The position numbers and the translations under genes are program-made. Shown here in pieces: positions 1 through 5,629 of a stretch of 13,708 nucleotides of DNA (positions within the stretch are counted from its first letter, which is position 1; every line of letters begins with the position of its first letter). The DNA comes from Deltaproteobacteria bacterium. GTDB lineage: Bacteria; Desulfobacterota; DSM-4660; Desulfatiglandales; HGW-15. The stretch is taken from contig JAFDIC010000056.1 in assembly GCA_019308525.1 (NCBI GenBank), forward strand, positions 1-13,708, written 5' to 3'. Under the pieces are notes generated by a model. That model was given only the letters and a program-made list of their open reading frames with translations, had not been told where the DNA came from and did not search any database.

Positions 1-11
1 ACAATTCCATA

Positions 12-115
12 AGGCACCTCCTTGGGTTGAGACTGGTTTGTTTCCCTGAGCATACCAGAAAAACCCTTTGCCGGTATGCTCAGGAGGTGCCTCTTATATG
101 AGTATCAGGTCTTGA
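12..115 (+). other. Stem-loop leader, probable insertion-sequence 5' relic
   Basis: Two nested inverted repeats are visible: 12-20 pairs with 84-92, and the 11-bp arm 46-56 (CTGAGCATACC) pairs with 73-83 around a 16-nt loop. The 3' arm contains a strong ribosome-binding sequence (AGGAGG, 82-87) ten bases before an ATG at 98, and the 5' arm supplies the matching anti-Shine-Dalgarno strand (CACCTCCT, 15-22). The ATG frame closes after five codons (TGA 113-115), because the transposase-tail repeat begins at 105. Inference: this is the translation-silencing leader of a transposase gene whose body was lost at the repeat junction. The family is not recognised, and the window edge hides what lies further left. 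Confidence 0.4.
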
Positions 116-210
116 ATTGTCAGCTCATCATGAACGTTGATTTACGATCTTGCTTATTGTTGTGTAATGGAGTCCCAAATGTCTGACTATTTCCGTAAGC
201 GTAAACCCAT
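105..210 (-). repeat. Direct repeat R1 copy 1: tail of a REP-associated tyrosine transposase
   Basis: The 106 bases match 4405-4510 at all but two positions (119 and 186). Read on the minus strand, the repeat encodes the end of a protein, GFTLTEIVRHLGLHYTTISK followed by IVNQRS and a stop at 128-130. This helix-turn-helix-like ending is typical of the C-terminus of Y1 (IS200-like, REP-associated) transposases in deltaproteobacteria. After the stop the sequence runs into a REP-like motif (TCAGGTCTTGAATT, 105-118). No catalytic HUH or Tyr region is present, so this is a remnant and not an active gene. Confidence 0.65.
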
Positions 211-237
211 ACTCCAGGCACGCGCCCCGAATTGGAG

Positions 238-557
238 TTACCCCGGTTCAGTGGACAGGTTAGGGCTTTCGGTCTGAACTGAGAGTCTGTACCTCCTTTC
301 GTAATTCAGGGGGGAGAGATAGTCAAGTCGTGGATCTCTATGGGAAGGGTTGTACCAGCCGTCGATGAACCCAAAGAACCGCCATGCAAGCCTCGGCCTG
401 GGTGCGGAAGGTGTGCCGGTCGACGAGTTCACACTCGAGCGGAGCAAAGAAGCTCTCACACGGGGCGTTGTCGTAGGAATCATCCACGAACCACTCGAGG
501 GGCTGACACCTGCCTCGTGACAGCGTCGTGCGAAAGCAATGGAGGTATACTGAGAGT
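238..557 (-). pseudogene. IS3-family transposase (integrase core), 3' remnant with two frameshifts
   Basis: About 105 C-terminal residues of an IS3 OrfB-type DDE integrase can be assembled from two minus-strand frames. They read SQYTSIAF...GVSPSSGS (about 557-480), then DDSYDNAPCESFFAPLECEL and RTQAEA (about 480-385), then FIDGWYNPSHRDPRLDYLSP and NYERRY towards a stop at 238-240. The catalytic Glu lies in the NAPCESFF block. The first and third segments share a reading frame and the middle one is shifted, so at least two compensating frameshifts break it near 483 and 385. The upstream part, with both catalytic Asp residues, is absent because the frame runs into the terminal repeat of the IS256-type element at 558. 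It is non-functional. The bases just left of the stop (about 240-263, GTTCAGTGGACAGG) may include the outer end of the IS3 element, but the partner end is not in view. Confidence 0.8.
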
Positions 558-605
558 GGTAGTGTAATATTTCTTGTGTAAATTCGGTTTCGGGGTAGAA
601 AAAAA

Positions 606-660
606 GCGCATTCCCTTTTGAGCCTGGGTTGGCTCAAGAAACCAAGAAAGGGGAATACGC
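606..660 (+). promoter_or_regulatory. Hairpin sequestering the IS256 transposase ribosome-binding site
   Basis: An imperfect long stem is visible. TGAGCC (619-624) pairs perfectly with GGCTCA (631-636) around a TGGGTT loop. An outer stem pairs GCGCATTCCCTTT (606-618) with AAAGGGGAATACGC (647-660), with small bulges and an internal loop. The Shine-Dalgarno-like AAAGGGG lies in the 3' arm, directly before the ATG at 662. Transcripts entering from outside the element would fold this way and poorly translate the transposase, a safeguard known for several insertion sequences. Its assignment here is inference from the sequence alone. Confidence 0.5.
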
Positions 661-661
661 C

Positions 662-1628
662 ATGATTGAACTGAGTATCAACGTACCAGAAGTCAGAGAG
701 TTTATCAAGGAGATCGTCGAGGTTCCGGGAAAAGTCTTTGAAATCATGCGGCTTAATGTTAGAGAGACCGTTGGCCGTTACCTGAGGCTTTTGATGGAAT
801 CGGAGTTGACCTTCATGCTGGGCCGAGAGCGTTACCAGAGGGCCAGGGGATCTATCAATTACCGGAACGGAGCTTATCATCGTCGATTCACCCTCAAAGC
901 AAATGGCCATGTTAGAGTTCGGGTCCCCAGGGACCGCAATGGGGAGTTTAGAACATCGGTCTTACCCAGAAGCAGGCAATATGAAGATGCGATCCGGCAG
1001 GATCTGTCTCTGATGTTTCTCTCTGGAGTCAGCAAGCTCCTGGAGGCAGTTTATCAAGGATCTGAAGGGTCGGGGTCTTGGAGCAGCCCATGTGACCCTA
1101 GGGGTCATGGACGGCCTGGTTGGTTTGGAGAAGGTCTTCAAGGAGGAATTCCCCCATGCCAAGGTCCAGCGTTGCCAGGTCCATGTGGCAAAGAATGTGC
1201 TGGCCAAGGTACCCAAGAAGCTGAAACAGAAGGTGGCCGACGATATGCGCTCCATCTTCTACGCCTCCTCCAAACAGAAAGCCTTGGAGTTTTTCGCGAC
1301 GTTCAAACGGAAGTGGGAAAAGGAGATCCCTTCGGCCCTAAAGACCCTGGACAATTCGCTGGAGTCTTGTTTGACCTTTTTCTCGTTCCCCCAGGAGGAA
1401 TGGATCTCTCTTCGGACGACCAATATCATTGAAAGACTCAACAAGGAGTTTAAGCGAAGGACAAAGCCTATGGAGATTGTTGCCGGTGAGAACGCGTGCT
1501 ACAGGCTTCTGGCCTTCATCTGTCTGAAAGCGGAACTACACTGGAGAGCAAATCCAGTCGGAAAGGTGAATGTCAATTTGCCCTTGTTCAAAGAAATCGC
1601 TCAAAAGGAATTTACACAAAAAACTTGA
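662..1628 (+). pseudogene. IS256-family (mutator-type) transposase, internal deletion and frameshift
   Basis: The ATG at 662 opens a frame reading MIELSINVPEVREFIKEIVE through LGRERYQRARGSINYRNGAY and DLSLMFLSGVS, the normal N-terminal third of an IS256 transposase. At 1025-1034 (GGAGTCAGCA) the frame switches: the same bases read GVS in the first frame and ESA in the next (ESASSWRQFIKDLKGRGL). The protein then continues with GVMDGLVGLEKVFKEEFP (second catalytic Asp), RCQVHVAKNVLAKVPKKLKQ and NIIERLNKEFKRRTK (catalytic Glu) to a stop at 1626-1628. About 80-100 residues, including the first catalytic Asp (normally in a VDG motif), are missing. The protein cannot be functional. The ends remain, so the element could in principle be moved in trans. 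Confidence 0.85.
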
Positions 1629-1635
1629 CAGTACC

Positions 1636-1842
1636 TGAAAAAGCAGCGAAGGATTTGCTTCGCCGGGTGAATCAATGGTTGAACACGGGTCTCCAACCCT
1701 TCCCACTCTCCAACCACTACGCGGACGAGGAGGCATTCGCAGCAGCCCCTGCCGTGGTCGAGTACGAATGCGACCAGTTCCTCGTCGTTACGGGGGATAA
1801 GAAGCACTACCTCCATCTAAACCCCTCTGTTCCTGAATGTCC
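1636..1842 (+). pseudogene. Unrecognised coding fragment cut by the IS256 element
   Basis: Directly after the right terminal repeat, one plus-strand frame gives protein-like sequence: EKAAKDLLRRVNQWLNTGLQ, then FAAAPAVVEYECDQFLVVTG and DKKHYLHLNPSVPE. Composition and lack of stops look like real coding sequence, and the 5' end is missing where the insertion sequence begins. The frame stays open to 2152, but after about 1842 the translation becomes Cys-, Arg- and Ser-rich and no longer looks like a folded protein. I do not recognise the family and assign no function. The fragment might equally be a chance open stretch. Confidence 0.3.
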
Positions 1843-2248
1843 GTATCATGATTGGGGCGAGTGCAACAGGGCGGGCGTTACCTCAAATCCACGGCCGATC
1901 GTAAAGCGCTCCGTTTCTCCTCGCTCATTCTTTATTTCAAAGGAGCCGCACCACTGCGCTCACCGCGATGTGAGCTTGGCGAAGGCATGCCCAATCACTG
2001 CTGCCAATGCAGCCCGGTGCGGGCCGCGGAGCGGGCAAGAAGGCGAAGCTTTTTGCGAAATCTGGCGTTTCGAGCAGCATCTCTGTTGCCGCACGTGCGT
2101 ATTTGAAGACTTGTGCACAAAGGCAGTGGTCTTTCAGCTACCGTGCGCGTAGTCGCAAACGACAGGGGAAGAGGGGTCACCCATAAGGGCGCGGGGGCAC
2201 CGCCTAGTTGCGGCCTGGCAAGGTCGTGTAGTCTTGTCTTTGGGAACT
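1843..2248. other. Intergenic stretch, no recognisable gene
   Basis: About 400 GC-rich bases contain several short overlapping open frames (for example 1852-2106 plus and 1995-2180 minus) whose translations are rich in Arg, Ala, Ser and Cys and match no family I know. No tRNA-like cloverleaf, terminator or promoter stands out. It looks like eroded or mobile-element-derived DNA between the IS256 element and the toxin-antitoxin pair. Confidence 0.4.
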
Positions 2249-2542
2249 CTATCCAGCTAGCCGCTCTAATTCCTTCTTAATATCCTGTGCAAGCCAATGT
2301 CTGATCAGTGTTTGGTACGGGATAGATTTCATGTTGGCAAGCTTCTTGATGGCAATAATCTGGAGTGGGTCGATCTTGATCGTGATATTCTTTAGTTTCC
2401 TTTTACGTTTCCCCGACAGTATATCCTGGCGAAGACGTTTGTCCAAACTCAAGTCAACCGATTCGTCGGTGATCTCAACGAGTATGTTTCCATGCTCGTA
2501 GTAATCGATCCAGTCCTGGGATTTCTTTTCTTGTCTTCTCAT
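2249..2542 (-). CDS. brnA: BrnA-type antitoxin (CopG/ribbon-helix-helix family)
   Basis: This 97-residue basic protein is the predicted antitoxin and DNA-binding autorepressor of a type II BrnT/BrnA pair. The N-terminal half (residues 1-50) is charged and probably flexible, the part expected to wrap the toxin. The C-terminal half matches the CopG antitoxin pattern: a short strand KNITIKIDP (about 51-59), then two helices IIAIKKLANMKSIPYQTLIR and HWLAQDIKKELERL. The IPYQTLIRxWL signature is typical of this family. It starts 3 bases after the toxin stop codon, in the toxin-then-antitoxin order usual for brnTA, and the end of the toxin gene (ACGGGAGATAA) supplies its ribosome-binding sequence. 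The assignment to BrnA rests on both the domain and the neighbour. Confidence 0.85.
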   Translation of the reverse strand: MRRQEKKSQDWIDYYEHGNILVEITDESVDLSLDKRLRQDILSGKRKRKLKNITIKIDPLQIIAIKKLANMKSIPYQTLIRHWLAQDIKKELERLAG

Positions 2543-2545
2543 GTT

Positions 2546-2818
2546 TTATCTCCCGTGTTTCTTGTAATATCGAATTTCTGCCCGGCTCATATCCCAGCCG
2601 GTAATGGGCCGGGCAATACTCTTTGCCTTCAGCTCAAAGACGATAGTGAGGTATCTTCCCTGGGATGTTGGTCCAAGAACCGCATAGTGGCCTTTTTTTG
2701 TCCTTCTAAAGAGAGGTTTATTGGCAAAGACCTCTTCTGCTTCTTCTGGGCTTATCCCATGACGCAGTTGAAGATGCAACGCATTGCCTTCATCCCACTC
2801 AAAATCGGATATTCGCAA
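2546..2818 (-). CDS. brnT: BrnT family toxin (RelE-like ribonuclease)
   Basis: Predicted type II toxin of the BrnT family, RelE-fold ribonucleases that arrest translation. From a TTG start at 2818 the product is 90 residues, the normal BrnT length. It shows the family landmarks ISDFEWDEGNALHLQLRHGI, SPEEAEEVF, RRTKKGHYAVLG, GRYLTIVFE and the C-terminal IRPITGWDMSRAE-like block (here ARPITGWDMSRAEIRYYKK). The TTG start is chosen because GAGG (2825-2828) sits six bases upstream. The only longer in-frame start (TTG 2875) lies inside the -35 box of the predicted promoter. The gene is followed after 3 bases by the antitoxin gene, so both are probably co-transcribed and repressed by the BrnA/BrnT complex. 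Confidence 0.88.
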   Translation of the reverse strand: MRISDFEWDEGNALHLQLRHGISPEEAEEVFANKPLFRRTKKGHYAVLGPTSQGRYLTIVFELKAKSIARPITGWDMSRAEIRYYKKHGR

Positions 2819-2846
2819 AACTAACCTCGTAGGCTGAGTAATACAT

Positions 2847-2875
2847 AGTATGACCCAATTATTCTTTCTTGTCAA
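2847..2875 (-). promoter_or_regulatory. Sigma70-type promoter of brnTA
   Basis: On the minus strand a perfect TTGACA (-35, 2875-2870) is followed by a 17-base spacer and CATACT (-10, 2852-2847, 4 of 6 consensus positions). Transcription would begin near 2840, about 20 bases before the TTG start of brnT. This fits a tightly autoregulated toxin-antitoxin operon. No clear palindrome operator was identified by eye. Confidence 0.6.
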
Positions 2876-2920
2876 GGAGGGATCGGGCGAACAGGTTGAA
2901 TCCTCAATATCCGGGGGCTA

Positions 2921-3015
2921 GGGTAAGACTTGAGAATTGAGTTTTCTCCCGATCCCAGGCTTCAGAGCTTTTCATCTCTCCCGAAATTCCTTCAAAAGAG
3001 CCGGATTCACTGGAG
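2921..3015. repeat. Direct repeat R2 copy 1, with REP-like hairpin head
   Basis: These 95 bases match 4517-4611 with 5 differences. The left end contains GACTTGAGAATTGAGTTTTC (2927-2946), in which GAGAA and TTCTC can pair around a 7-base loop. A related head, with T to C in the loop, occurs at 13671-13694. On the minus strand the body reads PVNPALLKEFRE then a stop, which may be the relic of a protein end, but the family is not recognisable. Between this repeat and the nucleotidyltransferase gene (3016-3397) there is only a low-quality minus-strand open frame and no gene I can support. Confidence 0.7.
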
Positions 3016-3397
3016 AAGCTTCAGACTCAAGAATCGTGTCTTTTTCTGTCACCATCGGTGTGGGCTAAGCTTCCCGCCGCCAATGTGCCTAAGCCTGGTG
3101 AGGTATTTAGCCGAATTGACTAACCCGGGTTTGTGAATTAGACTGGAAAGTGTAAAGGCGGAGCCCATTGGATAGAAGCTCATGGGGCCGTGATGCTGAA
3201 TTGTTTGCGCATGGCCATAGTGCTTCAGGGTGAGGGACAGACGAGTGGGCTCTAGACGCTCATCAAGGCCGAGGAGGATCGGTGTCTCTACTTCCGGTGC
3301 CTCGGCCAATTCCCTCTCGGCCGTCGAGCCAAAGGGGAGGGAGGCAAAATGGGTGCTGGATAAGATGGTCCTAATCTTTAAGCATTGGAGACATACC

Positions 3398-3745
3398 ATG
3401 AAGTCAATAGATGATTTGTCTCTTAGAGAGAATGAAAAGAAGGCCATAAGGGAAGCTACAAGAATCCTGAAGGAAAGGTTCCCGGTTAGGGAGGTCATAC
3501 TCTTCGGCTCAAAGGCGCGGGGGGATAGCAGTGAGGAATCGGATATTGATTTGCTTCTATTGACGAGTGAGCCTCTTCACTGGAAGATGCGGCACGCAAT
3601 AATTGAAGCGCTTTTTGATGTGGAGATGAAACACAATGTCGTGATCAGCATCGTTGTCAACACGGTTTTCGATTGGAACGAGGGGATATGTACCGTTCTC
3701 CCGATTCATGAGGAAATCGACAGAGAGGGGGTTGCGGTCCAGTGA
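3398..3745 (+). CDS. MNT-type nucleotidyltransferase antitoxin (MNT/HEPN pair)
   Basis: A 115-residue minimal nucleotidyltransferase of the DNA polymerase beta superfamily. The diagnostic GSx10DxD motif is intact: G37-S38 in LFGSKARGDSSEESDIDLLL with D49 and D51. In MNT/HEPN systems studied elsewhere, the MNT partner neutralises the HEPN toxin, in one case by adding AMP units to a Tyr of the toxin. The start is ATG 3398, with GGAG (3387-3390) seven bases upstream; the open frame reaches back to 3230 but that extension looks non-coding. It overlaps the next gene by 4 bases (GTGA), so translation is coupled. The third acidic residue usual in the last strand is not evident (VVISIVVN), as is common in this subgroup. 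Confidence 0.85.
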   Translation: MKSIDDLSLRENEKKAIREATRILKERFPVREVILFGSKARGDSSEESDIDLLLLTSEPLHWKMRHAIIEALFDVEMKHNVVISIVVNTVFDWNEGICTVLPIHEEIDREGVAVQ

Positions 3746-4152
3746 AAGATAAGGTCGGTACAGACCAATCCAATAAGGACGCCCTCATAACATACTGGAT
3801 TGAAAAGGCCCGTGAATCCATGGAAGCAGCTCAGAGCGAATACGATTCAGGGAGGCATACAACGGCCGTGAGGAATCTCTACTACGCCTGTTTCTATGCC
3901 TTGACAGCGGTGTTGCTGAAGGAAGGGCACTCTTTCAAGAAACACACGGGCGTGAAGGCTGCGCTGCATAAGGACCTCATAAGGGCGGGTATCGTGGATT
4001 CAAAATGGGGTAAGTTCTACAACAAGATTTTCGACAGTCGCCACGAGGGCGATTACCAACCGCTTCGAGTCTTTGAGGACGAAGAGGTGAAGATGTTCCT
4101 CGACCAGGGTGCTGGTTTCATTGCAACGATGGAAAATCTTTTGGCCAAGTGA
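3742..4152 (+). CDS. HEPN domain protein, toxin partner of MNT
   Basis: A 136-residue all-alpha HEPN protein starting at GTG 3742, which overlaps the stop of the nucleotidyltransferase. The family pattern is clear: an amphipathic helix YWIEKARESMEAAQSEYDSG, the AVRNLYYACFYALTAVLL helix with its aromatic cluster, SFKKHTGVKAALHKDLIRAG, and the late GKFYNKIFDSRHEGDYQPL block. HEPN toxins are metal-independent ribonucleases, usually using an Rx4-6H motif. Here the corresponding segment reads R100-HEGD-Y105 with no canonical Rx4-6H spacing, so its nuclease activity is uncertain, though Y105 could be a modification site. As part of an MNT/HEPN module it probably acts in plasmid/phage defence or as a stability cassette. 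Confidence 0.8.
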   Translation: MKDKVGTDQSNKDALITYWIEKARESMEAAQSEYDSGRHTTAVRNLYYACFYALTAVLLKEGHSFKKHTGVKAALHKDLIRAGIVDSKWGKFYNKIFDSRHEGDYQPLRVFEDEEVKMFLDQGAGFIATMENLLAK

Positions 4153-4161
4153 GCCAGAACT

Positions 4162-4315
4162 ATGGCACTTGGCAACAGTGAACGGATCGGGAAAGTCCTC
4201 GAGCTTCTGAGGGGGTGGACTCGTTCCTTCGTTTTTCTTGGCCTGCCACAGCTTATCCTATTCTGGCCAGGGTTCGGCTCCAGGAACCGTTTTTGCTGCA
4301 ATTTTAGGGCAGGAT
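4162..4315 (+). pseudogene. Possible 5' relic of a Swt1-type HEPN/DUF499-like defence gene
   Basis: Nine bases after the HEPN gene, an ATG opens the frame MALGNSERIGKVLELLRGWT then RSFV, ending at a stop near 4315. The first ~17 residues closely resemble the common opening MALSN-ERVGKALELL of proteins with an N-terminal Swt1-type HEPN domain, often found with DUF499-type ATPases in defence loci. After about residue 24 the similarity disappears and the sequence (FLGLPQLILFWPGFGSRNRF) no longer fits. No other part of such a gene is present. The identification rests on a short match from memory and is tentative. The rest of the gap to 4404 contains nothing I can identify. Confidence 0.4.
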
Positions 4316-4404
4316 GACAATGCCGCCCTGGAGTATTGCCACCTCCACGGCCTATGGAACCGAAGATCGTTTGGTCCGGTCTAAACGGAAAGAAGGGGCT
4401 AGGG

Positions 4405-4510
4405 TCAGGTCTTGAATTATCAGCTCATCATGAACGTTGATTTACGATCTTGCTTATTGTTGTGTAATGGAGTCCCAAATGTCTGGCTATTTCCGTAAGC
4501 GTAAACCCAT
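4405..4510 (-). repeat. Direct repeat R1 copy 2: tail of a REP-associated tyrosine transposase
   Basis: Nearly identical to 105-210 (104 of 106 bases). The minus strand again encodes GFTLTEIARHLGLHYTTISK and IVNQRS with a stop at 4428-4430, the C-terminal helix-turn-helix of a REP-associated (Y1) transposase. It is preceded on its left by GGGTCAGGTCTTGAATT (4402-4418), a REP-like head. Six bases to its right begins repeat R2 copy 2, so here the two repeat types form one composite block of about 207 bases. The open frame continues through R2 on the minus strand to about 4640 but that part is a chance fusion. Confidence 0.65.
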
Positions 4511-4516
4511 GGCCTC

Positions 4517-4611
4517 GGGTCAGACTTGAGAATTGAGTTTTCTCCCGATCCCGCGCCTCAGAGCTTTTCATCCCTCCCGAAATTCCTTCAAAAGAGCCGG
4601 ATTCACTGGAG
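4517..4611. repeat. Direct repeat R2 copy 2, with REP-like hairpin head
   Basis: Ninety-five bases, about 95% identical to 2921-3015. The head GGGTCAGACTTGAGAATTGA can form the GAGAA/TTCTC hairpin. The right boundary of similarity (TGGAG, 4607-4611) is exactly where the phosphomannomutase pseudogene ends, so the repeat marks a recombination or insertion breakpoint. Confidence 0.7.
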
Positions 4612-5241
4612 GCGGTGGGGGAACCGGCCGTCCATGTCACAGTAAAGCTCCAGAACCCGGCATCCCAGGCTCTTCAGGAGGCTCAAGACAATCGGGCCCG
4701 CAGTTCCGTTTCCGCTCCCCCCATCAACAACCACTTTGACGGGCCTGGTCAGGGAGATGTCCGTTCTGTATGTGCTCGAGATAGGGCCTCGTGATTTGGT
4801 AGCTGGAGAGCGTACCCCGCCCGTCGGTAAAACCGCCAGCCTCGAGGCAGCATCTGACATTCTGGAGTTCTTCTCCGAAAATCGCCTGGGTTCCCACCGA
4901 AACCTTGAACCCGTTGAATTCAGGCGGGTTGTGGCTGGCAGTAATCATCATTCCCCGTCTTTGTTGAGATGAAAGAGAGAAAAGTAGTAGACCGGAATGG
5001 GGCAGACACCGATATCCGTTACACTGCCTCCCGTTGAGAGAATGCCTTCCACCAGGGCGTCTCGAAAATCCCCTGAGCTGAGGCGGCAGTCTCTCCCAAC
5101 CACGAGATCCTTCCCGCCCCTCTCCACCATGTAGGTCCCGAAAGCCCTACCCAGGAGGCGCACGAGTTCCGGCGTGAGGTCCTTCCCCACGACCCCACTG
5201 ATTTCATACTCTCTGAAAATTTGAGGATTCACACTGGTCAT
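4612..5241 (-). pseudogene. Phosphomannomutase/phosphoglucomutase, 5' half with frameshifts
   Basis: The N-terminal ~210 residues of an alpha-D-phosphohexomutase (full length about 450) are readable in three pieces: MTSVNPQIFREYEISGVVGK through CPIPVYYFSLFHLNKDG (frame 1), then MMITASHNPPEFNGFKV with the phosphoserine loop TASHNP (frame 2), then TDISLTRPVKVVVDGGSGNG to YCDMDGRFPH (frame 3). The first shift near 4950 fits loss of one G from a G run, and the second near 4765 fits one extra base in CACATACAGAA. The gene ends abruptly at 4611, where repeat R2 begins; the sugar-binding and phosphate-binding C-terminal domains are gone. The start at 5241 has a good ribosome-binding sequence (AAGGAGAA), so this was once a working gene. 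It would have made sugar-1-phosphates for polysaccharide synthesis. Confidence 0.85.
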
Positions 5242-5362
5242 GGCTTCTCCTTCCTCGAAGATAGGGCAGTCAAAAAGAGCGTCTTGGACCTTTACCGTGA
5301 ATCACGCCTGTCTCCCGCCCCTACCGGATACCTGTCGAATCGGGACGTGGGCGTATGGACAA

Positions 5363-5392
5363 CTTACAGACCCGAGCAGGGGGAGTTGTCAA
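5363..5392 (-). promoter_or_regulatory. Candidate sigma70 promoter of the mutase pseudogene
   Basis: On the minus strand TTGACA (5392-5387), an 18-base spacer and TGTAAG (5368-5363, 4 of 6) form a plausible promoter about 120 bases upstream of the pseudogene start. The -35 box is embedded in a perfect 12-bp palindrome, GTCAAGCTTGAC (5388-5399), which could be an operator. The remaining gap to the kinase gene holds a perfect tandem duplication of a 14-base unit (CAGAAGGAATAACA, 5529-5542 and 5543-5556) and no gene. Confidence 0.35.
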
Positions 5393-5629
5393 GCTTGACT
5401 CGGCCGGTTCCTTCTTCAAGGAAGCGGAGCGGAAACGCTTCTTGCCCGGCGTTGGACCGCGGCGGCCGTGAGGATCGGGAATTGACAAAATTTTCAAAAA
5501 GATGCATCTAAGAAAAAAGGGGGTTATGCAGAAGGAATAACACAGAAGGAATAACAGGAAGATCCAAGTCGAGGAAAGATCGTCTTTTAGAAGCGGTCCG
5601 ACAGCATATCGACTGCGAGGATTCAATCG

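Larger units (their letters stand above)
558..1635 (+). mobile_element. IS256-family insertion sequence, internally deleted
   Basis: Imperfect terminal inverted repeats flank a transposase remnant. Left 558-585 (starting GGTAGTGTAATATTTCTTGT) matches the complement of right 1608-1635 (starting GGTACTGTCAAGTTTTTTGT), and both continue into GTGTAAATTC; 27 of the first 33 bases agree. At 1078 bp the element is shorter than a usual IS256 member (about 1.3-1.5 kb), consistent with the internal loss described for its gene. No convincing 8-9 bp target duplication is seen: left flank CTGAGAGTG against right flank CTGAAAAAG agree at only 6 of 9. The left flank is an IS3 relic and the right flank an unrelated coding fragment, so the locus was probably rearranged after insertion. 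Confidence 0.8.

Noticed and set aside
1843..2180. Possible integron attC-like or structured RNA region
   Set aside because: It is GC-rich with short inverted stretches, but no attC core sites, cloverleaf or conserved RNA motif could be identified.
3049..3498. Minus-strand open frame of 149 codons upstream of and overlapping the MNT gene
   Set aside because: It overlaps the start of the well-supported MNT gene, has no ribosome-binding site or family signature, and its end coincides with low-quality intergenic DNA.
5482..5510. TTGACA at 5482-5487 as promoter of the kinase operon
   Set aside because: The -35 box is perfect, but the bases at 16-18 spacing (CATCTA and neighbours) match the -10 consensus at only about 2 of 6 positions. 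The true promoter cannot be fixed by eye.
5529..5556. Tandem 14-base repeat as a possible regulatory iteron
   Set aside because: Only two units are present and they look like a simple local duplication; no related unit was seen elsewhere in the window.
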